Source: Oceanibaculum nanhaiense
GTDB lineage: Bacteria > Pseudomonadota > Alphaproteobacteria > Oceanibaculales > Oceanibaculaceae
Reading direction: 5' to 3'
Assembly: GCF_002148795.1 (NCBI RefSeq)
Contig: NZ_MPOB01000007.1
Location: forward strand, 62,001-126,000
Length of the DNA stretch: 64,000 bases
Shown here: in pieces, positions 25,904 through 35,928 of the stretch
Numbering within the stretch: the stretch's first letter is position 1
Layout of the letters: each line of letters starts with the position of its first letter
Notes under the pieces: generated by a model
What the model was told of the DNA's origin: nothing
What the model saw: only the letters and a program-made list of their open reading frames with translations
Database searches by the model: none
Program-made: the position numbers and the translations under genes

Positions 25904-28174
25904 ATGTCACCTGCAAGCGTACGTCCCCAGCCGCGTCAGATGTTGAAGCGGCTGCGCGATGTCATGGCCGGACCTGGCAGCGCGCAGGAACGCCTCGAAC
26001 AGGTCGTGACGGTGATCGCCGCCGACATGGTGGCCGAGGTGTGCTCGGTCTATATCAGGCGCGCCGGCGAGCTGCTGGAACTGTTCGCCACCGAAGGCCT
26101 GAATCCCGAGGCGGTGCACCGCACGCGGCTGCGCATCGGCGAAGGCCTGGTAGGCGATATCGCCGCGCATGCCCGGCCGCTGGCGCTGGCCGACGCGCAG
26201 GCCCATCCGCAATTCGCCTATCGCCCGGAAACCGGGGAAGAAGTCTATGCCTCGCTGATGGGCGTGCCGATTCTGCGCTCCGGCAAGGTGCTGGGCGTGC
26301 TCGCCGTGCAGAACCGGACGCGCCGGCAATATACCGAGGAAGAAGCCGAGCATCTGGAAACCATCGCCATGGTGCTGGCGGAACTGGTTGCCACCGGCGA
26401 ACTGATCAAGCCGGCCGAGATGCTCTCGACCGAGGGCAATGCCATGCTGCCCTCGCGGCTGGAGGGCGTGAAAATCAATGGCGGGCTGGCCATCGGCCAG
26501 GCCGTGCTGCACCAGCGCCAGGTCGTCATCCGCCGCGTGGTGGCCGAGGATGCGGAGGAGGAGTTGTTGCGCTTCCGCACCGCGCTGGCCGGCATGCAGT
26601 CGGCGATTGCCCGGATGATTGATGCGGTGGACAGCGATATCGATGCGGGCGAGCATCGCGACATTCTGGAATCCTATCGCATGTTCGCCGAGGATCGCGG
26701 CTGGATCGGTCGTATCGCCGAGGCGATCCGCACCGGCCTCACCGCCGAGGCGGCGGTACAGAAGGTGCAGAACGACACCCGCGCCCGCATGAACCAGATC
26801 ACTGACCCTTACCTGCGCGAGCGGTTATTGGATCTCGACGATCTGGCCATGCGGCTGCTGCAGCATCTGTCCGGCGATCCCGATCTTCTTGTCGATCTGC
26901 CGCCGAACGATGTGGTGCTGATCGCGCGCTCGATGGGACCGGCGGAGCTGCTGGACTATGACCGCGCCAGCCTGCGCGCACTGCTGCTGGAGGAGGGCTC
27001 CGTCACCTCGCATGTCGCCATCGTTGCGCGGGCGCTGGACATTCCCGTGATCGGCCGCGTGTCCGGCATCGTCGCCCGGGTAGAGAGTGGCGACCAGATC
27101 GTCGTCGATGGCGATAACGGCCTGGTCATGGTGCGGCCGGGCGAGGATGTGCTGGAGCATTTTGCGGCGGCTATGGGCGCCCGCAAGCAGCAGAAGGCGG
27201 GCTATGCTGCGCTGCGCGACCTGCCGGCACGCACCAAGGATGGCGTCGATGTCGGGCTGCTGCTGAACGCCGGCATGCTGGCCGACCTGACCCATGTCGA
27301 GGAGACCGGGGCGGCGGGGATCGGCCTCTACCGCACGGAAATTCCGTTCATGATCCGCTCGGCCTATCCCGACATGCAGAGCCAGGTGGAGATTTATGCC
27401 CGCGCGCTGGAACGTGCCGGCGACCGTCCGGTGGTGTTCCGCACGCTGGATGTCGGCGGCGACAAAAGGCTGCCCTATTTCAGCTATGACGATGACGAGA
27501 ATCCGGCGATGGGCTGGCGCGCCATGCGCATTTCCATCGACCGGCCGGCGATGTTGCGCCAGCAGCTGCGCGCGATGATCCGCGCGGCGGCGGGGCGGCC
27601 GCTGTCGGTGATGTTCCCGATGGTGGCGGAGGTCGCGGAAATCGATGTGGCGCGCGCCGTGCTCGATATGGAAATGACGCGCGAGGCGGCGGCCGGGCGG
27701 CCGCTGCCGCAGCCCCTGTCGGTCGGGGTGATGATCGAGGTGCCGTCGCTCTACTGGCAGCTCGACCAGGTTTTGCAGCGGGTCGATTTCCTGTCGGTCG
27801 GCAGCAACGATCTGTTGCAGTTCTTCTTCGCCAGCGACCGCGGCAGCCCGCTTCTGGCCGATCGTTATGACTGTCTCGCACCAGCCATGCTGTGCTTCCT
27901 GCGCGGGATCGTGGAGAAGGCGGATGCCGCCGGCAAGCCGATCACCGTGTGCGGCGAGATGGCAGGCCGGCCGCTGGATGCGATGGCGCTGCTGGCGCTG
28001 GGGTTCCGCCGCCTGTCGATGAACCCGGCGGGAATCGGTCCGGTGAAGAGCATGGTGCGTAGCCTGGACCTGGCACAGGCCCAGGAATACATCCTGACGC
28101 TGCTGCACCAACCCGATCATTCCCTGCGCCGCAAACTCCGTTCTTTCGCAAAAGATTACGGCGTTATTTTGTAG
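25904..28174 (+). CDS. ptsP: Nitrogen-PTS enzyme I (PtsP)
   Basis: This 756-residue phosphotransferase starts the nitrogen PTS: it takes phosphate from PEP and passes it to NPr. An N-terminal GAF domain (about residues 20-170) senses small molecules, in known cases glutamine. It is followed by the enzyme I domains with the active histidine in GSVTSHVAIVAR and the PEP-binding stretch GAAGIGLYRTEIPFM, SVGSNDLLQFFF and ITVCGEMAG. The pathway signals nitrogen and potassium status and does not import sugar. It lies 133 bases after lysC; that gap holds no feature I can name. Confidence 0.96.
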   Translation: MSPASVRPQPRQMLKRLRDVMAGPGSAQERLEQVVTVIAADMVAEVCSVYIRRAGELLELFATEGLNPEAVHRTRLRIGEGLVGDIAAHARPLALADAQAHPQFAYRPETGEEVYASLMGVPILRSGKVLGVLAVQNRTRRQYTEEEAEHLETIAMVLAELVATGELIKPAEMLSTEGNAMLPSRLEGVKINGGLAIGQAVLHQRQVVIRRVVAEDAEEELLRFRTALAGMQSAIARMIDAVDSDIDAGEHRDILESYRMFAEDRGWIGRIAEAIRTGLTAEAAVQKVQNDTRARMNQITDPYLRERLLDLDDLAMRLLQHLSGDPDLLVDLPPNDVVLIARSMGPAELLDYDRASLRALLLEEGSVTSHVAIVARALDIPVIGRVSGIVARVESGDQIVVDGDNGLVMVRPGEDVLEHFAAAMGARKQQKAGYAALRDLPARTKDGVDVGLLLNAGMLADLTHVEETGAAGIGLYRTEIPFMIRSAYPDMQSQVEIYARALERAGDRPVVFRTLDVGGDKRLPYFSYDDDENPAMGWRAMRISIDRPAMLRQQLRAMIRAAAGRPLSVMFPMVAEVAEIDVARAVLDMEMTREAAAGRPLPQPLSVGVMIEVPSLYWQLDQVLQRVDFLSVGSNDLLQFFFASDRGSPLLADRYDCLAPAMLCFLRGIVEKADAAGKPITVCGEMAGRPLDAMALLALGFRRLSMNPAGIGPVKSMVRSLDLAQAQEYILTLLHQPDHSLRRKLRSFAKDYGVIL

Positions 28175-28419
28175 GATCGCCTGAGGGTGTGTAGTGTTTG
28201 CTAATACTATATCTCTGGTGTATGCTCCATTATATTGATTCTGTTTGATTCTCGTTACGACGTGCTTTGCGCTAGAGACTGAGTCGCAAGGTGCTACGTC
28301 TTCCTCTGGGCAGGACGCGTGATTTGGCGTTTTGACTGCCCGGACAGCGCGGCGCAGTGGCGCGCTGTCAAAGTCTTGTTTCGCCGGTGAATCCCGAACC
28401 GGCGGCGGTGAGGAAGGCG
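28175..28419. other. Promoter and 5' leader region of the rodZ-like gene
   Basis: This 245-base gap has an AT-rich part (28195-28260) that probably carries the promoter, and a leader with a nine-base stem, GACAGCGCG (28343-28351) with CGCGCTGTC (28361-28369). The stem is not followed by a clear T-run, so it is a leader structure rather than a terminator for ptsP. Confidence 0.5.
28237..28285. promoter_or_regulatory. Cluster of three GANTC (CcrM) sites
   Basis: GATTC occurs at 28237-28241 and 28247-28251, exactly ten bases apart, and GAGTC at 28281-28285. GANTC is the CcrM methylation target, and in alphaproteobacteria clusters in promoters allow cell-cycle control through GcrA. The gene downstream is rodZ-like, a cell-shape factor. 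Confidence 0.5.
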
Positions 28420-29886
28420 ATGGGTGGGGAAGGCGTAAGCGTTGAGGGCGATGTGCTGAAAAGCAAGAACCGTCTGAATTTCCTGGAGATTGAGGAAGTG
28501 TCCGGTGCGGCCAAATCGGCGGAGACGCCGAACGGCGTCGGGCTCCGGTTGGCCCAGGCCAGGGAGGGTGCCGGCTATTCGATTGCCGATGTGGCCGGTT
28601 ATCTGCGGGTCCGGAAAAACTACCTCGAAGCCATCGAGGCGGAGCGCTATGACGCGCTGCCGGGCCGTACTTATGCGATCGGCTTCGTGCGCGCCTATGC
28701 CGAATTGCTGGGGCTGGACGCCGCCCGGCTGGTCAATGAATTCAAGGCCGAGACCACGGCCCTGAAGGGCCGCACGGAACTGGTCTTCCCCTCGCCGCCG
28801 CCCGAAGGCCGGATTCCCGGCGGGGCCATCCTGTTCGTCTCGGTGCTGGTCGCGCTGCTGGCCTATGGCGGCTGGTATTATGTTTCGGTCACGGAAAAAG
28901 GCGTGGCGGAACTGGTGCCGGCAGTCCCTGAACGGCTGGTCGCCCTGCTGGAAGGCGGTCGTGCGGCGGAACCGGTCGCGACGGAACCGGTCGCGACGGA
29001 AGAGCCGTCGGCCCGCCAAGCTGTCGCGGCGACTGCCCGCGACGAAGAACCGCCACTGCCTGCTCCCGCCACCGCAACATTGCCGACCCCTGCTCTGACG
29101 GGGCCCGCTGTTACAGCGCCTGCCGCGACGGTGGCACCAGTGCCGCCGCGAGCGGCGGACCCGGTGCCGTCGCAGGCTACCCCGCAGGCTACCCCGCAGG
29201 CCACCCCTCTGGCTGCCCCGCAGGCCGTGCCGCAACCGGTGCCGCAGGCCGCGACCGATATCGTCGCCGCGCCGTCTCTTGCCCCGGCCGCCCCAGCAGC
29301 CCCGACAGTCAGCGCGCCGGCCGGCGCGCCTGCCAGCGAGGAGGAGAGCACGCCCGAGCCCTCCAGCATTTCCGGCACGCCGACGAATTCCGGCCCGGCC
29401 CTGGCTGCCCGCGAACCGGCCGCCAGCGAGGAGCGCGTGCCTGCGCCTGTCACGGCCCAGAACTCCGCGACCCAGAACTCTGCGACTCAGGCGCCGGCTG
29501 CCGCTCCTGAACCATCCCAGACTTCAGCATCCCAGACTTCAGCGCCCCAAACGCTCGCCAGCCTGCCGGCTGCCTCCGCTGGCGCCAGCGCTGCGCCGGA
29601 AGCTGGCCCGACGGTCGGGCCGCGCATCGTGCTGAACGCGACCGACGAGGTCTGGCTGCAGATTCGCGATGGCGACAATGCGCTGGTCACCCGCATCCTG
29701 CGCAAGGGCGACAGCTACCGCGTGCCGAATCGCAGCGGCCTCACCCTGCTGACTGGCAATGCCGGCGCGCTGGAGATCCTGGTCGATGGCCAGCCGGCGC
29801 CGACGCTGGGGCCGCTGGGCGCTGTCCGGCGCGATGTGGCGCTCGATCCGAAGTCGCTGCTGGCGGGGGCCAGCGCGCGGCAATAG
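28420..29886 (+). CDS. rodZ: RodZ-like cell-shape protein with HTH and DUF4115
   Basis: This is a 488-residue membrane protein. Residues 40-105 form a cytoplasmic helix-turn-helix (VGLRLAQAREGAGYSIADVAGYL, with the conserved YLEAIEAERYDALPGRTYAIGFVRAYAELLG). One membrane helix follows (about 128-148). Next is a long Ala/Pro/Thr/Gln-rich periplasmic linker (about 165-395) and a C-terminal DUF4115 domain (ATDEVWLQIRD..., LTGNAGALEI). RodZ links MreB to the wall-synthesis machinery. The linker contains several short in-frame repeats (ATEPV, QATP, QNSAT, SQTSA), a sign of slippage-driven length change. The ATG at 28420 has GAGGAAGG upstream. Confidence 0.88.
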   Translation: MGGEGVSVEGDVLKSKNRLNFLEIEEVSGAAKSAETPNGVGLRLAQAREGAGYSIADVAGYLRVRKNYLEAIEAERYDALPGRTYAIGFVRAYAELLGLDAARLVNEFKAETTALKGRTELVFPSPPPEGRIPGGAILFVSVLVALLAYGGWYYVSVTEKGVAELVPAVPERLVALLEGGRAAEPVATEPVATEEPSARQAVAATARDEEPPLPAPATATLPTPALTGPAVTAPAATVAPVPPRAADPVPSQATPQATPQATPLAAPQAVPQPVPQAATDIVAAPSLAPAAPAAPTVSAPAGAPASEEESTPEPSSISGTPTNSGPALAAREPAASEERVPAPVTAQNSATQNSATQAPAAAPEPSQTSASQTSAPQTLASLPAASAGASAAPEAGPTVGPRIVLNATDEVWLQIRDGDNALVTRILRKGDSYRVPNRSGLTLLTGNAGALEILVDGQPAPTLGPLGAVRRDVALDPKSLLAGASARQ

Positions 29887-30011
29887 GGCGTTCGGCAATA
29901 AGGCGCTGGCGACTTCCGCCTTTTCATCCTTCGGCCTCTTGATCCGCGGCGCCGGAACGCGCAGCTTAAGCACTGGTTTCACCCAACCGCCCGGGACGGG
30001 AGAGACGACGC

Positions 30012-31142
30012 ATGAGCGTTCGCCCTTATCGTGATATCCAGCGCCGCAAGTCGCGGCTGATCCATGTCGGCTCCGTGCCGGTCGGCGGCGATTCGCCGAT
30101 CAGCGTGCAGACCATGACCAACACGCTGACGCCCGATGTGGCGGCGACGGTCGCCCAGGTGCAGGCCGCCGCCGAGGCGGGGGCCGATATCGTACGCGTC
30201 TCCTGCCCGGACGAGGAGTCCACGGCGGCACTGGCGGAGATCGTGCGCCAGTCGCCGGTACCGATCGTCGCCGATATCCATTTCCACTATAAGCGCGCCA
30301 TTGAGGCGGCGAAGGCCGGCGCGGCCTGCCTGCGCATCAATCCCGGCAATATCGGCTCCGCCGCGCGGGTGCGCGAGGTGGTGCAGGCGGCGAAGGATCA
30401 TGGCTGCTCCATGCGCATCGGCGTGAATGCCGGTAGCCTGGAAAAGCATTTGCTGGATAAATATGGCGAGCCCTGCCCCGAGGCGATGGTGGAAAGCGCG
30501 CTCGATCATGCCCGCATCCTGGAAGACAATGATTTCTTCGAATTCAAGATCAGCGTGAAGGCGTCCGACGTGTTCCTCGCCGTCGCCGCCTATCAGGGGC
30601 TGGCCGATGCCTGCGACTATCCGCTGCATCTGGGCGTGACCGAGGCCGGCGGCCTGCGCGCCGGCACCATCAAATCCTCCATCGGCCTCGGCAGCCTGCT
30701 GTGGGCCGGCATCGGCGACACGATCCGCGTGTCGCTCTCGGCCGATCCGGTCGAGGAGGTGAAGGTCGGTTACGATATTCTGAAGTCGCTGGGGCTGCGC
30801 CGGCGCGGCGTCACGGTGATTTCCTGTCCGTCCTGCGCGCGCCAGCAATTCCAGGTCATCAAGACCGTCGAAGTGCTGGAGGAGCGGCTGGCCCATATCA
30901 CCACGCCGATGACCGTTTCGGTGATCGGCTGCGTGGTGAACGGGCCGGGCGAGGCGCGCGAGACCGATATCGGCTTCACCGGCGGCGGCAACGGCACCCA
31001 TCAGGTCTATGTGAACGGCCTGCCCGATCACCGGTTGAAAGACGCGAATATCGTTGACCATCTGGTCTCGCTGATTGAGAAGAAGGCGGCGGAGATCGAC
31101 GCCGCCGGCCAGCAACCGGCACAGCCGACCGCCGCCGAATAG
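30012..31142 (+). CDS. ispG: 4-hydroxy-3-methylbut-2-en-1-yl diphosphate synthase (IspG)
   Basis: This 376-residue [4Fe-4S] enzyme is the penultimate step of the MEP isoprenoid pathway. The N-terminal TIM barrel ([28 protein letters not shown]) is followed by the cluster-binding cysteines in SCPSCAR and [10 protein letters not shown]. The length and absence of the plant/chlamydial insert identify the bacterial two-domain, flavodoxin/ferredoxin-dependent form. GGGAGA lies upstream of the ATG. A short stem (29900-29905 with 29917-29922) and T-run in the gap before it may be a weak terminator for the rodZ-like gene. Confidence 0.96.
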   Translation: MSVRPYRDIQRRKSRLIHVGSVPVGGDSPISVQTMTNTLTPDVAATVAQVQAAAEAGADIVRVSCPDEESTAALAEIVRQSPVPIVADIHFHYKRAIEAAKAGAACLRINPGNIGSAARVREVVQAAKDHGCSMRIGVNAGSLEKHLLDKYGEPCPEAMVESALDHARILEDNDFFEFKISVKASDVFLAVAAYQGLADACDYPLHLGVTEAGGLRAGTIKSSIGLGSLLWAGIGDTIRVSLSADPVEEVKVGYDILKSLGLRRRGVTVISCPSCARQQFQVIKTVEVLEERLAHITTPMTVSVIGCVVNGPGEARETDIGFTGGGNGTHQVYVNGLPDHRLKDANIVDHLVSLIEKKAAEIDAAGQQPAQPTAAE

Positions 31143-31172
31143 AGATTTTCCCGTTCCAGGAGACTGAACAGC

Positions 31173-32417
31173 GTGGCTTCCCTGCAGCCGGCCCGCGGCA
31201 CCCACGATCTGTTGCCGGACGATTTCCGCCGGCACGCCCGCGTCATCGATATCGCCCGCGAGACCGCGTCGCTGTATGGCTTCGCGCCCATCGCCACGCC
31301 GATCTTCGAGTTCACGGAAGTGTTCCAGCGCACGCTGGGCGACACCTCGGACATCGTGACGAAGGAAATGTACACCTTCACCGACAAGGGCGGGGAGCAG
31401 GTGACGCTGCGCCCGGAAAACACCGCTGGCGTGGCCCGCGCGCTGATCTCCAACGGTCTGTCGCAGCATCTGCCGCTGAAATATTTCTATGCCGGGCCGA
31501 TGTTCCGCTATGAGCGGCCGCAGAAGGGGCGGCTGCGCCAGTTCCACCAGATCGGCGTGGAGCTGCTGGGCGTGCCGGGGCCGCAGGCCGATATCGAGGT
31601 GCTGGCGCTGGGCCAGCATATCCTCGAAGGGCTGGGTGTGTGGGAGCATACGCATCTGGAACTGAACACGCTGGGCGATCCGGAAAGCCGCGATGCCTAC
31701 CGCAAGGTGCTGGTCGCCTATTTCCAGGATCATCTCGACAGGCTGTCGAAGGACAGCCAGGAGAGGCTGCACCGCAACCCGCTGCGCATCCTCGATTCGA
31801 AGGATGAAGGCGACCGCGCGCTGATCGCCGATGCGCCGGTCTTCGCCGATTATCTGAACCAGGCCTCGCAGGATTTCTTCGGCGCGGTGAAAGCGGGTTT
31901 GGAGGCGCTGGGCATCCCCTATACCGTCAACCCCCGGCTGGTGCGCGGCCTCGACTATTATACCCACACCGCCTTCGAGTTCGTGACCGAGGCGCTGGGC
32001 GCGCAGGGCACGGTGATGGCCGGCGGGCGTTATGACGGGTTGGTCGGTATGATGGGCGGGCCGGAGACGCCGGGCATCGGCTGGGCCGCCGGCATCGAGC
32101 GTCTCGCCCTGCTGCTGACGGAAACCCCGCAAGCGCCGCGTCCTGTCGCCATCATCCCGGTGAGTGCGGCGGAGGAGCCGGCGGCGCTGGCCCTGGCCGA
32201 CCGGCTGCGCCGCGCCGGCCATGCGGTGGAGATGGGCTATGGCGGCAATGTCGGCAAGCGCATGAAACGCGCCAACAAGCTGAACGCCCGTGCGGCAATT
32301 CTGCTCGGCGAGAGCGAGCTTGCCCGTCAGGTCGCGACGCTGCGCGATCTCGACAGCGGCGAGCAGGTGGAGGTTCCCCTGGAGCTGCTCGCGGATCGCC
32401 TCACCAGCTTGCGTTAG
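31173..32417 (+). CDS. hisS: Histidyl-tRNA synthetase
   Basis: This 414-residue class II synthetase charges tRNA-His. Motif 1 region ([14 protein letters not shown]), motif 2 ([17 protein letters not shown]), the histidine-specific [15 protein letters not shown] and motif 3 ([15 protein letters not shown]) are intact, followed by the C-terminal anticodon-binding domain. It starts with GTG preceded by AGGAGA. It lies between ispG and hemA, 30 and 15 bases away, in a single-strand run of housekeeping genes. Confidence 0.96.
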   Translation: MASLQPARGTHDLLPDDFRRHARVIDIARETASLYGFAPIATPIFEFTEVFQRTLGDTSDIVTKEMYTFTDKGGEQVTLRPENTAGVARALISNGLSQHLPLKYFYAGPMFRYERPQKGRLRQFHQIGVELLGVPGPQADIEVLALGQHILEGLGVWEHTHLELNTLGDPESRDAYRKVLVAYFQDHLDRLSKDSQERLHRNPLRILDSKDEGDRALIADAPVFADYLNQASQDFFGAVKAGLEALGIPYTVNPRLVRGLDYYTHTAFEFVTEALGAQGTVMAGGRYDGLVGMMGGPETPGIGWAAGIERLALLLTETPQAPRPVAIIPVSAAEEPAALALADRLRRAGHAVEMGYGGNVGKRMKRANKLNARAAILLGESELARQVATLRDLDSGEQVEVPLELLADRLTSLR

Positions 32418-32432
32418 CATGTGCGCGGCGCC

Positions 32433-33737
32433 ATGACCGCCAGCATTTTTACCGTCGTCGGCGTCAATCGCCGGACCGGACCGGCGGAGCTGCGCGACCG
32501 TCTCTATGTCGAGGATGAGGCTGTGCCGGCGCTGCTCGATCGGCTGTGCGCGGCCGGCATGGCCGAGGCGATGGTGCTGTGCACCTGCGACCGGGTGGAA
32601 ATCTGGGGTGCCGGGGACACGCCAGACGGGGGAGCGGCAGCCTTCGCCCTGCTGGCGGAAAACGCCGGGATGGAGCCGCGCGCGCTGTTGCCGCAGCGCT
32701 TTCTGGAAACCGGCGAGGCGGCGCTGCGCCATGCCTTCGCGGTCGCCGCTTCGCTCGACAGCGAGGTAATCGGCGAGCCGCAGGTGCTGGGCCAGGTGAA
32801 GGCGGCGCACCGGCTGGCGCGCGATGCCGGCCGGGTCGGCCCGCATCTCGAACCGATCCTGCAGGCGGCCTATCAGGCGGCCAAGCGCGTGCGCAATGAG
32901 ACCGCCATCGGCCAGCGCCCGGTGTCGCTGGCGGCTGCCGCCTGCCAGCTTGCCCGCGATGTGCAGGGCGATCTGTCGCGCTGCCGGGCGCTGTTGATCG
33001 GCGCCGGCGACATGGGCGAGTTCCTGATGCAGCAGCTGCTGGCCTCCGGGCTGGGCGGAGCGACGGTGATTGCCCGCACCGCGCGCCGGGCGGAGGCGCT
33101 GGCGCGCCGGCTTGGTAGCCATTACGCGCTGCTGGAGGAGTTGCCGGATCGCCTGGCCGAGGCCGATATCGTCGTGGCGTGCCAGGGCGAAGGGCGCTAT
33201 ATGCTGAGCGCCGACATGGTGGAGGGCGCGCTGCGCCGTCGCCGGCGGCGGCCGGTCTTCCTGGTCGATCTGGCGGTGCCGGGCGACATCGAGCCGGCGG
33301 TAAACCGGCTGGAAGACGCCTTTCTGTACGATCTGGACGAATTGGAGCAGGTGGCGCTGCAAGGCCGCGCCGAACGCGAGACGGCAGCCGGTGCTGCCTG
33401 GGCGATCCTGGAGACGGAGCTGGCTGGCTTCCGGCAACGCCAGGCCGAGCGTGAGGCGGTGCCGACGCTGGTGGCGCTGCGTGCGGGATTCGAGGCGGCA
33501 CGCCAGGCGGTGCTGGCGGAACTGCCGCCGGACGATCCGGCGCGGCCGGCGCTGGAGCGCGCGACCCAGTTGCTGGTGAACCGGCTGCTGCATCGGCCGA
33601 TGGCGGAATTGCGCCGGATGGCCGTGACGGGACCAGGGGCGGCAGAAGAACAGGTGGCGGCCGAAGCGCTGTTGCGGCGGCTGTTTCTGGATGTGCCGGC
33701 TGACGATACGCCTGACGATACGAAGTATGAGGAGTAG
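32433..33737 (+). CDS. hemA: Glutamyl-tRNA reductase
   Basis: This 434-residue enzyme reduces glutamyl-tRNA to glutamate-1-semialdehyde, the first step of C5-pathway tetrapyrrole synthesis. The catalytic cysteine is Cys52 in CTCDRVEIW; the usual STCNR motif thus has Asn replaced by Asp and an additional cysteine two residues earlier. The NADPH-binding GAGDMGEF, the [12 protein letters not shown]...LYDLDEL signature and the C-terminal dimerisation helix are normal. The order hemA-prfA-prmC is as in E. coli. Most alphaproteobacteria instead make ALA with ALA synthase, so this gene is notable. The ATG at 32433 is taken as start; a GTG at 32421 is possible. Confidence 0.9.
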   Translation: MTASIFTVVGVNRRTGPAELRDRLYVEDEAVPALLDRLCAAGMAEAMVLCTCDRVEIWGAGDTPDGGAAAFALLAENAGMEPRALLPQRFLETGEAALRHAFAVAASLDSEVIGEPQVLGQVKAAHRLARDAGRVGPHLEPILQAAYQAAKRVRNETAIGQRPVSLAAAACQLARDVQGDLSRCRALLIGAGDMGEFLMQQLLASGLGGATVIARTARRAEALARRLGSHYALLEELPDRLAEADIVVACQGEGRYMLSADMVEGALRRRRRRPVFLVDLAVPGDIEPAVNRLEDAFLYDLDELEQVALQGRAERETAAGAAWAILETELAGFRQRQAEREAVPTLVALRAGFEAARQAVLAELPPDDPARPALERATQLLVNRLLHRPMAELRRMAVTGPGAAEEQVAAEALLRRLFLDVPADDTPDDTKYEE

Positions 33738-33741
33738 GTCG

Positions 33742-34818
33742 GTGGACCTGAATCACAAACTGAACCGCGTGGTTGCCCGGCATGACGAGCTGCGGGCGAT
33801 GTTGTCGTCGGGCGGGCCGATGGATGCCCAGCGCTTCGCGCGCATGTCGAAGGAATATTCCGACCTGGAGGCCGTGGTCGAAAGCATCAACGCCCTGCGT
33901 GCCGGCGAGGCGGAGCGCGACGGGCTGGTCCAGATGCTGGCCGATCCGGCGACCGATGCGGAAATGAAGTCGATGGCCGAGGACGAGCTGTCCGTCCTGG
34001 AGGATCGCCTGACGAAGCTGGAGCAGGCGGTGAAGATCGCCCTGCTGCCGAAAGATGAGGCAGATGCGAAGAACGCCATCCTGGAAGTCCGCGCCGGCAC
34101 CGGCGGCGACGAGGCCGGGCTTTTCGCCGCCGAACTGTTCGAGATGTACCGCCGTTATGCCGTGCTGCATGGCTGGCGCTTCGAGGTGATGGAAGTCTCG
34201 GAGAATGATGTCGGCGGTATGAAGGAAGGCATTGCCACCATCACCGGCGCCAATGTCTTTGCCCGGCTGAAATATGAATCCGGCGTGCATCGCGTTCAGC
34301 GCGTGCCGGCAACCGAGAATCAGGGCCGCATCCACACCTCCGCCGCCACCGTCGCCGTGCTGCCGGAAGCCGAGGAAGTGGACGTGAATGTCGAGGACAA
34401 GGATCTGCGCATCGACGTGTTTCGGGCCAGCGGGCCGGGCGGCCAGTCGGTGAACACCACCGACAGCGCGGTGCGCATCACCCATCTGCCAACCGGGCTG
34501 GTTGTTATCCAGCAGGACGAGAAATCGCAGCTGCGCAACAAGCAGAAGGCGATGCGGATCTTGCTGTCCCGACTGTACGATCTGGAACGCGGCAAGCTGG
34601 ACGCCGAACGCTCCGCCGCGCGCAAGAGCCAGGTCGGCTCCGGCGACCGGTCGGAGCGCATCCGGACCTATAATTTCCCGCAAGGGCGCGTCACCGATCA
34701 CCGCATCGGCCTGACCCTGCACAAGATCGAGAAAGTCATGCTGGGCGAGGCGCTGGACGAGGTGATCGACGCGCTGACCGCCGAGGATCAGGCGGAGATG
34801 CTGGCGGAACTGACGTGA
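33742..34818 (+). CDS. prfA: Peptide chain release factor 1
   Basis: This 358-residue factor reads UAA and UAG stop codons. The GGQ motif ([18 protein letters not shown]) and the preceding [18 protein letters not shown] domain are typical; the anticodon-like PAT motif occurs within [13 protein letters not shown]. The start is GTG at 33742, five bases after the hemA stop, with GAGGAG upstream. It overlaps prmC, the enzyme that methylates its GGQ glutamine, by four bases. Confidence 0.97.
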   Translation: MDLNHKLNRVVARHDELRAMLSSGGPMDAQRFARMSKEYSDLEAVVESINALRAGEAERDGLVQMLADPATDAEMKSMAEDELSVLEDRLTKLEQAVKIALLPKDEADAKNAILEVRAGTGGDEAGLFAAELFEMYRRYAVLHGWRFEVMEVSENDVGGMKEGIATITGANVFARLKYESGVHRVQRVPATENQGRIHTSAATVAVLPEAEEVDVNVEDKDLRIDVFRASGPGGQSVNTTDSAVRITHLPTGLVVIQQDEKSQLRNKQKAMRILLSRLYDLERGKLDAERSAARKSQVGSGDRSERIRTYNFPQGRVTDHRIGLTLHKIEKVMLGEALDEVIDALTAEDQAEMLAELT

Positions 34819-35699
34819 CGCCTGCCGTCGCTCTGCTGCGCGATGCCGCCGTGCAGCTGGAGGCCGCCGGGGTGGAAGAGGCACGGCGCGATGCCCGCCT
34901 GCTGCTGGCCGAGGCGCTGGGGGTGGAGGCGCACCGGCTGATCCTGGAGCCGCAGACCAATGTCCCGCCCGCGGCCGCTGACCGCTTTGCCGGTTTCGTG
35001 GCGGCGCGCGCGGCGCGTGTGCCGGTCTCGCGTATCCTGGGGCGGCGTGAATTCTGGGGGCTCACCTTCCGGCTGTCGCCGGCGACGCTGGACCCCAGGC
35101 CGGACAGCGAGACGCTGGTGGAGGCGGTGCTGAAGGCCTTCCCGGACCGGACGGCGCCCTTGCGCGTGCTGGATTTCGGCACCGGCACCGGCTGTCTGCT
35201 GCTGGCGGTGCTGTCGGAATATCCGAATGCTACCGGGCTTGGCATCGACAAGGCGGAGGACGCGGTGGCGACGGCCAGTGCCAATGCTGTTGATCTGGGC
35301 CTTGCCGGCCGGGCGGAAATCCGGCTGGGCGACTGGGGCCAGGGTCTTGGGGGCCAGGGTCTTGGGGGCCAGGGGGTGGGGGAGCCGTTCGACATCATCC
35401 TGTCCAACCCGCCTTATATCGAGGCGGCTGTGGTGCCGGCGCTGGCGCCGGAAGTGGCACGGCATGACCCGCTGCTGGCGCTGGCCGGCGGTGCGGACGG
35501 GCTGGATGCCTATCGCCGGCTGCTGCCCGATGTGGCGCGGTTGCTGGCAGCGCAGGGACATGCGTTTCTGGAACTGGGGCAGGGTCAGGCAGCGGATGTC
35601 GCGGCGCTGGCGCAGCAGTGCGGGCTGATACAGCGGGCACTGCATGCCGATCTGGCCGGGATCGCGCGGTGCCTGGAACTGGTTCCCGGAAGTGGTTAA
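34815..35699 (+). CDS. prmC: Release factor glutamine methyltransferase PrmC
   Basis: This 294-residue SAM enzyme N5-methylates the glutamine of the GGQ motif in RF1 and RF2. SAM motif [14 protein letters not shown] and the substrate glutamine-binding SNPPY are present, with the [10 protein letters not shown]-terminal motif. The GTG start overlaps the prfA stop (GTGA). Between the third strand and the NPPY motif is an added Gly/Gln-rich loop from three copies of a 15-base unit (35337-35381), absent from typical PrmC proteins. Confidence 0.94.
   Translation: MTPAVALLRDAAVQLEAAGVEEARRDARLLLAEALGVEAHRLILEPQTNVPPAAADRFAGFVAARAARVPVSRILGRREFWGLTFRLSPATLDPRPDSETLVEAVLKAFPDRTAPLRVLDFGTGTGCLLLAVLSEYPNATGLGIDKAEDAVATASANAVDLGLAGRAEIRLGDWGQGLGGQGLGGQGVGEPFDIILSNPPYIEAAVVPALAPEVARHDPLLALAGGADGLDAYRRLLPDVARLLAAQGHAFLELGQGQAADVAALAQQCGLIQRALHADLAGIARCLELVPGSG
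35337..35381 (+). repeat. Three in-frame 15-base repeats inside prmC
   Basis: The unit GGCCAGGGTCTTGGG occurs at 35337-35351 and 35352-35366, with a diverged copy at 35367-35381. In frame it encodes GQGLG-type pentapeptides in a surface loop of PrmC. The frame is preserved. Confidence 0.85.
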
Positions 35700-35756
35700 C
35701 GCCGCCTGCCGGTAAACGGTCCTGACAAATTTGCCGGCCAAAACGTAAAAAAATGT

Positions 35757-35785
35757 TGGACAGGGCGGAATTAGCGACTAGGTTG
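35757..35785 (+). promoter_or_regulatory. Candidate promoter for the DUF4167 gene
   Basis: TTGGAC (35757-35762) and TAGGTT (35780-35785) are separated by 17 bases, in the only AT-rich part of the gap after prmC. Transcripts would carry an mRNA leader of about 135 bases. Confidence 0.5.
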
Positions 35786-35928
35786 AACGCGGCTGAACGC
35801 CCGGCGGCCCAGCGTTGAAAAACGCCAAGCCAAGCTCTCCCGAATATCGGTGGTTCGTCCTGTTGAGACGCACCTTTCGTGCTGCCGGCCCGGCGTGTGA
35901 TGCCCATTACAACGTGTAGAATGGTGCC

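Noticed and set aside
29900-29924. Intrinsic terminator after the rodZ-like gene
   Set aside because: The stem is only six base pairs with an eleven-base loop and a short T-run; mentioned under ispG but too weak to call.
29979-33593. Very long open frame on the minus strand opposite ispG, hisS and hemA
   Set aside because: It is antisense to three clearly real genes, contains Arg/His/Gln-rich sequence typical of shadow frames in GC-rich DNA, and matches no family.
32464-34884. About 800-codon minus-strand frame opposite hemA and prfA
   Set aside because: Shadow frame rich in Pro/Arg/Ala with no motif; the plus-strand genes are unambiguous.
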